Assembly (NCBI GenBank): GCA_002342035.1
Contig: DDPE01000093.1
Location: forward strand, 1-5,559
Source of the DNA: Asticcacaulis sp. UBA2476
Lineage (GTDB): Bacteria; Pseudomonadota; Alphaproteobacteria; Caulobacterales; Caulobacteraceae
DNA: 5,559 nt
Direction: 5' to 3'
Shown: positions 1 through 5,211 of the stretch, in pieces
Layout of the letters: each line of letters opens with the position of its first letter
Position numbering within the stretch: the first letter of the stretch is position 1
Notes under the pieces: generated by a model
Seen by the model: the letters and a program-made list of their open reading frames with translations, nothing else
Told to the model about the DNA's origin: nothing
Databases searched by the model: none
Program-made: the position numbers and the translations under genes

Positions 1-102
1 CACGGTGATGTCGCGCGACAGCTTGGAAAACAGCTTTGAGCGCACAGCATCGGCGCGCCCTTTTTTGTGCATGATGTTTTTGAATTTACTATGGCCGGCC
101 AT
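1..102 (-). CDS. yebC: YebC/PmpR/TACO1-family protein, N-terminal part only
   Basis: Reading the minus strand from the ATG at 102-100 gives 34 codons that run off the left edge. The protein begins MAGHSKFKNIMHKKGRADAV and continues with RSKLFSKLSRDITV. The opening MAGHSK(W/F)xNIxHxK, followed by a basic K(I/L)F(S/T)KLxR segment, is the hallmark N-terminus of the YebC/PmpR/TACO1 family, usually about 240-250 residues, so roughly one seventh is present. Family members have been described as DNA-binding regulators (PmpR) and, more recently, as translation factors related to mitochondrial TACO1; the sequence here cannot choose between these roles. A purine-rich stretch (GAGAAAG on the minus strand) lies about 6 nt upstream of the ATG and is an acceptable ribosome binding site. 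The gene follows the ymdB-like gene on the same strand after a probable terminator. Confidence 0.93.
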   Translation of the reverse strand, partial: MAGHSKFKNIMHKKGRADAVRSKLFSKLSRDITV

Positions 103-117
103 AAATGTCTTTCTCAC

Positions 118-143
118 AAAAAAGTTTCGGCGTAGCCGCCAAA
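118..143 (-). terminator. Probable weak intrinsic terminator after the ymdB-like gene
   Basis: On the minus strand a short GC hairpin (TTTGGCG, loop GCTA, CGCC, one bulged G, AAA) is followed one base later by TTTTTT (complement of 118-123). It lies about 60 nt beyond the ymdB-like stop codon and just before the yebC ribosome binding site. The stem has only 4 GC pairs plus 3 AT pairs, so termination may be partial and some read-through into yebC is plausible. A second imperfect hairpin (GGTTTTGGTTT with AAACCAACC, about 171-201) lies right at the stop codon but lacks a T-run. Confidence 0.5.
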
Positions 144-200
144 TACATTTTTTGTGTTCTCAATATCGAAGGTTGGTTTGTGTCGCTTCTAAACCAAAAC

Positions 201-1022
201 CTAAACCTCTGGCAAGGTCGGCTTGAGGCGTCCGCCAAAACGGATAGGCTCAATGCGTAGTGCAAGTCCGGTCTTATCGTCGGTTTCGACAAACACGCCA
301 CACACGGTCGCAGGCCCCGATGCCGGACGATAACGGTCACGGGAAATGCGGGTGGTGAACCGGCGCAGGGGTTCTTCTTTGTCGTTGCCGATCACACTGT
401 CGTAGTCGGCGCAGGCCCCGGCATCGGTCTGGTAGGCTGTACCGCCGGGCAGGATTTGCGCGTCCGCCGTCGGGACATGGGTATGGGTGCCGACCACCAG
501 CGACGCGCGGCCATCGCAGAAATGGCCCATCGCCATTTTCTCAGACGTGGCTTCGCAGTGCATGTCGATAACGATGGCATCCGCCGCCACGCCGAGCGGA
601 CAGGCCTCAAGCTCTTTGTCGGCGCTGGCGAACGGGTCATCCATTGACGCCATGTGGACGAGGCCAAGCAGATTGACGACCAGAATGGATTTGCCGCTTT
701 CGGTCTGAAACAGGTTCGCCCCTCGCCCCGGCGCATCGGCCAAACGTGGATAATTATTAGGCCGGATCAGGCGCGGCTCACGCACAATATAGGTCAGCGC
801 TTCCTTCTGATCCCAGGAATGGTTGCCGAGTGTCAGGCAATCGGCCCCGGCCTCAAACAGCTCACGCGCGGTATTTTCGGTAATCCCAAACCCAGAAGCG
901 GCGTTTTCGGCATTGACGATGACGAATTCCAGCCCCAGCTTTTTGCGGATCATCGGCAGGTGTTGTGTCAGGCCATCCCGGCCGGATTTACCAACGACAT
1001 CACCGAAAAACGCAAAGCGCAT
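201..1022 (-). CDS. TIGR00282/YmdB-family metallophosphoesterase (predicted cyclic-nucleotide phosphodiesterase)
   Basis: This 273-residue cytoplasmic protein is full length for the TIGR00282/YmdB family (about 260-280). The metal-binding motifs appear in order: GDVVGK with D8, NAEN with E39 and N40, GNHSWD with N67 and H68, DMHCEATSEK with H155, and GTHTHVPTAD with H180 and H182. The segment QTDAGACADYDSVIG (198-212) is also typical. The family binds a dinuclear metal centre. The Bacillus subtilis member YmdB hydrolyses 2',3'-cyclic AMP and affects biofilm and motility decisions; that role in this organism is only an inference. No signal peptide or membrane segment is seen. The ATG is 9 nt downstream of the ygfA stop, and an AAGG-type ribosome binding site overlaps that stop (TAAGG), so the two genes are almost certainly co-transcribed and perhaps translationally coupled. 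Confidence 0.93.
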   Translation of the reverse strand: MRFAFFGDVVGKSGRDGLTQHLPMIRKKLGLEFVIVNAENAASGFGITENTARELFEAGADCLTLGNHSWDQKEALTYIVREPRLIRPNNYPRLADAPGRGANLFQTESGKSILVVNLLGLVHMASMDDPFASADKELEACPLGVAADAIVIDMHCEATSEKMAMGHFCDGRASLVVGTHTHVPTADAQILPGGTAYQTDAGACADYDSVIGNDKEEPLRRFTTRISRDRYRPASGPATVCGVFVETDDKTGLALRIEPIRFGGRLKPTLPEV

Positions 1023-1031
1023 AAGATTGCC

Positions 1032-1592
1032 TTATATATGGATAGCACCCGCTTCCGTCAGGATAAGGTCAAGGCGCTGATCGTGGGGTTCTAACGGCAC
1101 TTCGTCGAGTTCCTGCCCCGCAAAGCCAATGCCCCACGCTTTAATCTCTTTTTGCGATTTAAGAAAGTCCAAAGCGCGATCGTAAAACCCGCCGCCATAG
1201 CCCAGCCGACCGCCCTTACGGTCAAAGGCCAAAAGCGGCACCAGCACGACATCGGGCAGGATCAATGGCTTATCGGCGTCGGGCTGACTGATGCCGTAAG
1301 GGCCGAGTTCCAGATGATCCCCCAACTCAAAACGGCGAAACGCCATGACATAGCCGCCGCCTTCCGCCGGAATCAGGCACGGCAGGGCCAGCATGCAGCC
1401 TTGCTCCGATAGTTTTTGCATAAATGGCAGGGGTGATAATTCGGACTGGATCGGCCAGTAACCGGCAACAACGCCCGCGGCATCGATATCGGCCATGTGG
1501 GTCAGCCGGTCACCGGCGGTCGGATCGGCCTGAGCCAGCACCGCCCTGTGGGATTTCATTTCCGCGCGTAATAAGGATTTATCTGTCATCAT
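1032..1592 (-). CDS. ygfA: 5-formyltetrahydrofolate cyclo-ligase
   Basis: The enzyme (EC 6.3.3.2, 5-FCL/MTHFS family) uses ATP to convert 5-formyl-THF into 5,10-methenyl-THF, returning this folate storage form to one-carbon metabolism in the cytoplasm. Counting from the GTG at 1607, the visible marks are a basic N-terminal helix (LLRAEMKSHR), GYWPIQSELSPLP near 49-61, LPCLIP, DVVLVPLLAFDRKGGRLGYG (119-138) with the GYGGGFYDR nucleotide/substrate loop, and QELDEVPLEPHDQRLDLILTE near the C-terminus. The length of about 186 residues is normal. The start is uncertain: adjacent ATGs lie at 1592 and 1589 and an in-frame GTG at 1607, none with a good Shine-Dalgarno sequence. The ATG pair gives the usual family N-terminus. 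Just upstream is the 6S RNA gene, the classic ssrS-ygfA arrangement, so transcription may partly come from the 6S promoter. Confidence 0.95.
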   Translation of the reverse strand: MMTDKSLLRAEMKSHRAVLAQADPTAGDRLTHMADIDAAGVVAGYWPIQSELSPLPFMQKLSEQGCMLALPCLIPAEGGGYVMAFRRFELGDHLELGPYGISQPDADKPLILPDVVLVPLLAFDRKGGRLGYGGGFYDRALDFLKSQKEIKAWGIGFAGQELDEVPLEPHDQRLDLILTEAGAIHI

Positions 1593-1654
1593 GCGTGCGT
1601 GTTCCACGCAAGCATGGTTCTAAAAAGTGAAAAATTTTCGCAGAGCCGCCTCAA
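1589..1654 (-). CDS. Possible 21-codon leader ORF overlapping the ygfA start
   Basis: A TTG codon (1654-1652, minus) lies 10 nt downstream of a perfect AAGGAG (1670-1665), the best ribosome binding site in the ygfA leader. It opens a 21-residue reading frame whose conceptual product is MRRLCENFSLFRTMLAWNTH followed by A. Its TGA (1591-1589) overlaps both candidate ATG start codons of ygfA. ygfA itself lacks a clear Shine-Dalgarno sequence, so coupling through this small ORF is attractive. The peptide resembles nothing I recognise, TTG is a rare start, and the sequence is AT-rich, so this may be non-coding. Confidence 0.25.
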   Translation of the reverse strand: MRRLCENFSLFRTMLAWNTHA

Positions 1655-1665
1655 GAAAATTTTTC
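1629..1665 (-). repeat. AT-rich 11-bp perfect inverted repeat in the ygfA leader
   Basis: GAAAAATTTTC (1629-1639) and GAAAATTTTTC (1655-1665) are exact reverse complements separated by 15 nt. On the minus-strand transcript the stem begins at the last base of AAGGAG and presents the TTG start of the possible leader ORF at the start of the loop. It has no T-run and is mostly A-U, so it is not a normal terminator. Confidence 0.6.
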
Positions 1666-1679
1666 TCCTTATTGATTAC

Positions 1680-1720
1680 ATTGAAAAGTATCTGAGGCGT
1701 AAGCCTCATAACTTTTCAAT
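1680..1720 (-). repeat. Strong two-part hairpin between 6S RNA and ygfA
   Basis: The outer arms ATTGAAAAGT (1680-1689) and ACTTTTCAAT (1711-1720) pair perfectly over 10 bp. The inner arms TGAGGC (1693-1698) and GCCTCA (1703-1708) pair over 6 bp around a 4-nt loop. A small 3/2 internal loop separates the two parts. On the minus strand it begins 13 nt after the predicted 6S 3' boundary and ends about 10 nt before AAGGAG. No T-run follows on either strand, so a standard intrinsic terminator is unlikely. A 6S 3' processing site or a regulatory leader element for ygfA fits the position better. Confidence 0.7.
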
Positions 1721-1732
1721 GCTGTCTCGGTG

Positions 1733-1905
1733 TGGCGGCGCCGCGAGATCCGTTGCGAAGCGTTTAAATCCACTCAGGACCTGACTAGTCAGGTGGGAGC
1801 CATGTGATAGAGACCACGGTCTCAGTCAGGGACAGCCCCCGTTCTAAGAGATTAAGGTCAGAAGGATTAGGTGATCACTGACGTGAACCGCAGCAAGACC
1901 CGCCA
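1733..1905 (-). ncRNA. ssrS: 6S RNA (SsrS), regulator of sigma70-RNA polymerase
   Basis: The minus-strand RNA folds by hand into the 6S architecture. TGGCGG (1905-1900) pairs with CCGCCA (1738-1733). An interrupted closing stem follows: TTGC with GCAA, GCGxTT with AAxCGC, and TTCAC-(G)-TCAG (1887-1878) with CTGAGTGGA (1777-1769). Next is a 37-nt unpaired 5' strand of the central bubble (1877-1841), faced on the 3' side by a small hairpin ACCTGA-CTAG-TCAGGT (1779-1794). The terminal stem pairs GGGGGCT (1840-1834) with GGCTCCC (1801-1795) and is capped by GAGACC/GGTCTC (1810-1823). Several pairs are G-U on the minus strand only and would be A-C mismatches on the plus strand, which fixes the strand. 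The length of about 173 nt is normal. 6S RNA mimics an open promoter and binds the housekeeping holoenzyme, mainly in stationary phase. Location just upstream of ygfA is widely conserved. Ends are approximate. Confidence 0.85.
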
Positions 1906-1911
1906 TTGATT

Positions 1912-1940
1912 AATGTAAGGCCTTGGGCTCCCATCGGCAA
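1912..1940 (-). promoter_or_regulatory. Predicted sigma70-type promoter of the 6S RNA gene
   Basis: On the minus strand TTGCCG (1940-1935) and TACATT (1917-1912) are separated by exactly 17 nt. Initiation 7-8 nt downstream would fall at 1905-1904, exactly where the closing-stem fold places the 6S 5' end. The agreement between promoter and fold supports both calls. No experimental start site is available. Confidence 0.6.
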
Positions 1941-1972
1941 GAGTGCGGAATTTTATATTTTGTGTCCCTACA

Positions 1973-1986
1973 TGTTAGCGATAACG
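1973..1986. promoter_or_regulatory. Candidate LacI-family operator upstream of the GH3 gene
   Basis: TGTTAGCGATAACG is an imperfect 14-bp palindrome with a central CG, symmetric at 10 of 14 positions. It resembles the TGTTANCGNTAACA pattern bound by many LacI-family sugar repressors, which often control glycoside hydrolase genes. It lies about 160 bp upstream of the GH3 ATG and about 30 bp upstream of the -35 element of the divergent 6S promoter. No regulator gene is in the window, so the bound factor is unknown. Confidence 0.4.
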
Positions 1987-2028
1987 TCCATTCCGGGACA
2001 ATCTTTGGGGCCGCAAGTCAGCAAAAAA

Positions 2029-2052
2029 GACATCGATGTCATAAATTATGAC
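2029..2052. promoter_or_regulatory. Two overlapping perfect palindromes, possible operator
   Basis: GACATCGATGTC (2029-2040) is a perfect 12-bp palindrome. It overlaps by 3 bp with GTCATAAATTATGAC (2038-2052), a perfect 7+1+7 palindrome. TTATGACTT from the right half recurs as a direct repeat at 2075-2083, 29 bp downstream. The cluster is about 100 bp upstream of the GH3 ATG and suits a dimeric regulator. No convincing -35/-10 pair for the GH3 gene could be picked out. Confidence 0.4.
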
Positions 2053-2148
2053 TTCACAGACACGCAATCCCGTTTTATGACTTTCCCCAACCAAAATAAT
2101 AATGCCGACACTGATCACATCTGACGATCTACAAGGGACGCGAAACAC

Positions 2149-4437
2149 ATGCGAATTTCCATTAAACTGGCCCTGTTGGCCTCAGCGGCGACCTTAAGCT
2201 TCACCCTGCCCGCACAAGCTCAAGCCCCAGCGCCCGCCACACTGGCCGAGCCGGCCCAAAAGCCGTGGCTCAATGCCAACCAAAGCCCGGACGCCCGCGT
2301 CGAGCAAATCCTGAAAGAGATGACCCAGGGCGAAAAGCTGACGCTGGTGTTCGGGCATTTCGCGTCGGACGGCGCCTGGCTCAATACACGCGGCGATATC
2401 AATGGCCTCAACTGGAGCCCGCCCAAGGAAAGCCTGCATCAATCCGCCGGTTTTGTGTACGGCGTGCCGCGCTTAGGCATCCCCCATCAGTGGCTGACCG
2501 ATGCCGGTGTCGGCGTCGCGTCTCAGCGTGGGCCAAACCCGCGCCTACGTACCGTCCTGCCGTCGGGGATGCTGACCGCCGCGACCTGGGACCGCGATCT
2601 GGCCTTTAAGGGCGGGGCGATGATCGGCAAAGAAGCGCGCCTGTCGGGCTTCAACGTCCAACTAGCCGGCGGGGTCAATCTGGTGCGCGAACCGCGCAAT
2701 GGCCGTAATTTCGAGTATGGCGGCGAAGATCCGCTGCTGGCCGGGATCATGGTCGGTGAGCAGATCCGTGGCATTCAGTCCAACAACATCATCTCGACCG
2801 TCAAACACTATTCCGCCAACGCGCAGGAAACCAACCGCTTCACCCTGTCGGCCAATATGTCCGATAAGGCCGCGCGCGAATCCGACCTGCTGGCGTTCCA
2901 GTTTGCGATTGAGGTCGGCAACCCGGTCTCGGTCATGTGCGCCTATAACCGTTATAACAGCGTCTATGCCTGCGAACACCCGTACCTGCTGAACGAAGTT
3001 CTGAAAACTGACTGGAAATATAAGGGCTATGTCATGTCGGACTGGGGCGCTACCCACTCGACCATCCCCGCTGCCAATGCCGGCCTTGATCAGCAGTCAG
3101 GCTATCCGTTCGACAAATCCAACTATTTCGCGGGCCCACTCAAGGAAGCCGTCGATAATGGCTTTGTGAAGCCTGAGCGTCTGGATGACATGGCGCGCCG
3201 CATCCTGTGGGCGATGTTGAACACGGGTCTGTTTGATAAGCCGATTGATCAGGCCACCGTCAGCGACGCCAATATCGACTTTGCCGCCAATGCCAAGGTC
3301 ACGCAGGCCGATGCCGAAGGCGGGATAGTGCTGCTGAAGAATGAGCGCAACCTGCTGCCGATCGCCGCCACCGCCAAGAAAGTCGTGGTCATCGGCGGCC
3401 ATGCTGATAAGGGCGTCCTGTCCGGCGGCGGCTCCTCTCAGGTCTATGGCATCGGCGGCAATGCCGTGCCTGATACCTCGAAATACGCCAATGAGTTCCC
3501 CGGCCCGATCACCTATTATCCCGACGCCCCTCTGGCCGGGATCAAGGCGCGCACCAAGGCCGAGGTTGTTTTCCACGACGGCAAGGACATCAAGGCCGCC
3601 GCCAAAGCCGCCCGCGGGGCTGACGTAGTCATCGTGTTCGGCTCCCAATGGACGGGGGAATCCTTCGATGCCGAAATGAAGCTCGATCACAACGCAGATG
3701 CCCTGATCGATGCGGTTGCCCGCGCAAACAAAAAAACCGTGGTTGTGCTGCAAACCGGCGGACCAGTGTTCATGCCGTGGCTGTCCAAGGTCGGCGCGGT
3801 GGTTGAGGCCTGGTATCCCGGCTCCAGCGGCGGCACGGCCCTTGCCCGTGTCCTGACCGGGGAGATTTCACCGTCAGGCCGGTTGCCGGTCACCTTCCCG
3901 GCGTCGCTCAGCCAGTTGCCGCGCCCCAAGCTTGACGGCGACAACTCAAAACCTGACCTGCGCGTTGATGTGAACTACGACATCGAAGGCGCTGCCATTG
4001 GCTATAAGTGGTTCGACATCAAAGGCCATAAGCCGCTGTTCGCCTTTGGGCATGGTTTAAGCTATTCGACCTTTGCCTATTCTGATTTGAAGGCGACCGA
4101 CGCCAATGGCAAACTGACCGTATCCTTCACCGTTACCAATACCGGCAAGGTCGAGGCCGCTGACGTGCCGCAGGTCTATGTCTCGCCCACGACCGCTAAG
4201 TGGGAAGCACCGAAACGCCTTGGCGGCTGGGATAAGGTCAGCCTGACACCGGGTTCGTCCAAAACCTTGACCGTCACGGTCGATCCGCGTCTGCTGGGGT
4301 CATATGACACGCCGTCCAAAACGTGGAAGATTGCCGCCGGAGATTACAAAGTGTCTCTGGCGAAATCCGCCACCGATGCCGGACAATCGGTTACCGTAAC
4401 CTTGCCGGAGCGGACGCTCAACGTGCAAGGCAAGTAA
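2149..4437 (+). CDS. Secreted glycoside hydrolase family 3 beta-glucosidase-type enzyme
   Basis: A 762-residue exported enzyme. It opens with a Sec signal peptide (basic MRISIK, hydrophobic core, likely cleavage after AQA near residue 26). The GH3 N-terminal barrel carries GVPRLGIP (105-112), TDAGVGV with likely substrate-binding D118, GRNFEYGGEDPLL (185-197), KHYSANAQETNR (219-230) and YVMSDWGA with the probable nucleophile D298. The GH3 C-terminal domain (about 390-590) carries GGIVLLKNERNLLPI and TGESFD, with E504 the likely acid/base. A fibronectin type III-like domain (about 665-735) ends the protein (PQVYVSPT, LGGWDKVSLTPGSSKTL). Enzymes of this three-domain type remove terminal beta-linked sugars from oligosaccharides with retention; beta-glucosidase is the most likely activity, but beta-xylosidase cannot be excluded. 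It should act in the periplasm or outer membrane fraction. AGGGA lies 10 nt before the ATG. It is monocistronic, between candidate operators and a terminator. Confidence 0.92.
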   Translation: MRISIKLALLASAATLSFTLPAQAQAPAPATLAEPAQKPWLNANQSPDARVEQILKEMTQGEKLTLVFGHFASDGAWLNTRGDINGLNWSPPKESLHQSAGFVYGVPRLGIPHQWLTDAGVGVASQRGPNPRLRTVLPSGMLTAATWDRDLAFKGGAMIGKEARLSGFNVQLAGGVNLVREPRNGRNFEYGGEDPLLAGIMVGEQIRGIQSNNIISTVKHYSANAQETNRFTLSANMSDKAARESDLLAFQFAIEVGNPVSVMCAYNRYNSVYACEHPYLLNEVLKTDWKYKGYVMSDWGATHSTIPAANAGLDQQSGYPFDKSNYFAGPLKEAVDNGFVKPERLDDMARRILWAMLNTGLFDKPIDQATVSDANIDFAANAKVTQADAEGGIVLLKNERNLLPIAATAKKVVVIGGHADKGVLSGGGSSQVYGIGGNAVPDTSKYANEFPGPITYYPDAPLAGIKARTKAEVVFHDGKDIKAAAKAARGADVVIVFGSQWTGESFDAEMKLDHNADALIDAVARANKKTVVVLQTGGPVFMPWLSKVGAVVEAWYPGSSGGTALARVLTGEISPSGRLPVTFPASLSQLPRPKLDGDNSKPDLRVDVNYDIEGAAIGYKWFDIKGHKPLFAFGHGLSYSTFAYSDLKATDANGKLTVSFTVTNTGKVEAADVPQVYVSPTTAKWEAPKRLGGWDKVSLTPGSSKTLTVTVDPRLLGSYDTPSKTWKIAAGDYKVSLAKSATDAGQSVTVTLPERTLNVQGK

Positions 4438-4441
4438 GAAA

Positions 4442-4479
4442 AAAGAACTCCCCTACTTTAGGGGGAGTTCTTTGTTTTT
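4442..4479. terminator. Bidirectional intrinsic terminator between the GH3 gene and zapA
   Basis: AAAGAACTCCCC (4442-4453) pairs perfectly with GGGGAGTTCTTT (4462-4473) around a short loop. On the plus strand TTTGTTTTT follows; on the minus strand the hairpin is followed by T-rich sequence from the complement of the A-run at 4439-4444. It begins 4 nt after the GH3 stop, and its plus-strand T-run overlaps the zapA stop codon (4478-4480). It therefore ends both convergent genes. Confidence 0.9.
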
Positions 4480-4810
4480 AAGCCTTATCCGCGACCATCT
4501 TTTCCAACCGTTCGGCCGCATCGGTGATCGCAAAAGCGGCGCGGCGTTCCATTTCGTGGGCCCCGGCCGACATACGCGCTGTGGCCGATTGCTGTTCTTC
4601 TAATTGCACCTTAAGGTCCTGCATTTCATCGATCATCAGCAGGGCGGCCATCAGAAACAGGCGCACTTCCCCGATCGAGCCGACATCGCCCACGACCATT
4701 TCGACATGTTCATCGAACAGGCGGGCCAGTTCCTGCACACGGCCTTCCTGACCATCAGCGCAACCGACCGTATAAGGCTTATTGTTGACGCGAACCGTGA
4801 CCTCAGCCAT
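4478..4810 (-). CDS. zapA: Cell division protein ZapA
   Basis: A 110-residue cytoplasmic protein. The N-terminal head MAEVTVRVNNKPYTVGCADG with QEGRVQELARLFDEHV matches the ZapA pattern (V-x-I-x-x-x-x-Y-x-V-x-C-x-x-G-Q-E, then LAxxLDEHV). A long helix with coiled-coil character follows (about 46-75, LFLMAALLMIDEMQDLKVQL) and continues to the C-terminus. ZapA oligomers bind FtsZ and promote bundling and focusing of the Z-ring at mid-cell. The length is typical. The ATG overlaps the TGA of the upstream zauP gene by one base (TGATG), pointing to translational coupling. The 3' end runs into a terminator shared with the GH3 gene. Confidence 0.93.
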   Translation of the reverse strand: MAEVTVRVNNKPYTVGCADGQEGRVQELARLFDEHVEMVVGDVGSIGEVRLFLMAALLMIDEMQDLKVQLEEQQSATARMSAGAHEMERRAAFAITDAAERLEKMVADKA

Positions 4811-5109
4811 CAGGCAGCCTCCCCGTCATCTTTCAGAATTTTACGGATAGAGGCCGCCGCTTCGCCCAGCGCCTCGAACGCGCCATTGGCGGCATCGGTC
4901 ACGGCTTTTTCGCGCGCCTTGGTCTCTTCCAGCTCTTTTGACAGCATGGCATCGGGCAAAACGCCGTCCGCCGGAAACGACACATCACCGTGTTGCAGCA
5001 TACTCAAACGGTGCTCAACAGCCAGCAAAGCCTTATCCAGCCGCTCAACTGCACCCGTCAACATCGAACCGGGCTGTCCAGCCTGTGGGGGGGAAAGAGG
5101 ATTATCCAT
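4810..5109 (-). CDS. zauP: ZauP-like (DUF4164) coiled-coil partner of ZapA
   Basis: From the ATG at 5109 this is a 99-residue acidic, helix-forming protein. Hydrophobic heptad-like spacing is visible at 17-38 (LTGAVERLDKALLAVEHRL), and a second helical stretch rich in A, E and K runs from about 54 to 93. No signal peptide or membrane segment is seen. Its size, coiled-coil nature and position directly upstream of zapA match ZauP (ZapA upstream protein), described in Caulobacter crescentus as the ZapA partner that helps focus the Z-ring. The name rests mainly on context because coiled coils align poorly. The stop overlaps the zapA ATG (TGATG). An in-frame GTG at 5157 would add 16 residues (FSEAYGPRVQTRVQV), but the added stretch does not look like the coiled-coil body, so the ATG is preferred. 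Confidence 0.78.
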   Translation of the reverse strand: MDNPLSPPQAGQPGSMLTGAVERLDKALLAVEHRLSMLQHGDVSFPADGVLPDAMLSKELEETKAREKAVTDAANGAFEALGEAAASIRKILKDDGEAA

Positions 5110-5182
5110 CACCTGAACTCTCGTCTGAACTCTGGGGCCATATGCCTCTGAAAACACTTTACATAACCGATAATGACCTAAA

Positions 5183-5211
5183 GAGTCTAAACGAAAAGAT
5201 GTAATTTTTCA
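5183..5211 (-). promoter_or_regulatory. Predicted promoter of the zauP-zapA operon with an embedded GANTC site
   Basis: On the minus strand TTGAAA (5211-5206) and TAGACT (5188-5183) are separated by exactly 17 nt, a good sigma70-type arrangement. Transcription would start near 5176, about 67 nt before the zauP ATG. GACTC (5186-5182), a GANTC target of the CcrM methyltransferase, overlaps the -10 hexamer. A second GANTC lies at 5278-5282, nearer to tkt. Methylation-linked, GcrA-type cell-cycle control is a possibility, not shown. Confidence 0.5.

Noticed and set aside
654..1094. Plus-strand 146-codon open frame over the ymdB-like gene
   Set aside because: It is a shadow of the well-supported minus-strand gene, spans the ygfA-ymdB junction, and has no recognisable domain.
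1720..1905. Reading the 6S-like fold on the plus strand
   Set aside because: The terminal stem and part of the closing stem would then contain A-C mismatches where the minus strand has G-U pairs. Promoter position and gene order also favour the minus strand.
1906..2124. Plus-strand 72-codon open frame before the GH3 gene
   Set aside because: It starts at a TTG inside the 6S promoter region, has no ribosome binding site, resembles no known protein and covers palindromic control DNA.
3097..3753. Minus-strand 218-codon open frame inside the GH3 gene
   Set aside because: It is antisense to a strongly supported GH3 coding sequence, has a low-complexity G/A/I/D-rich translation, and is explained by GC-rich codon bias.
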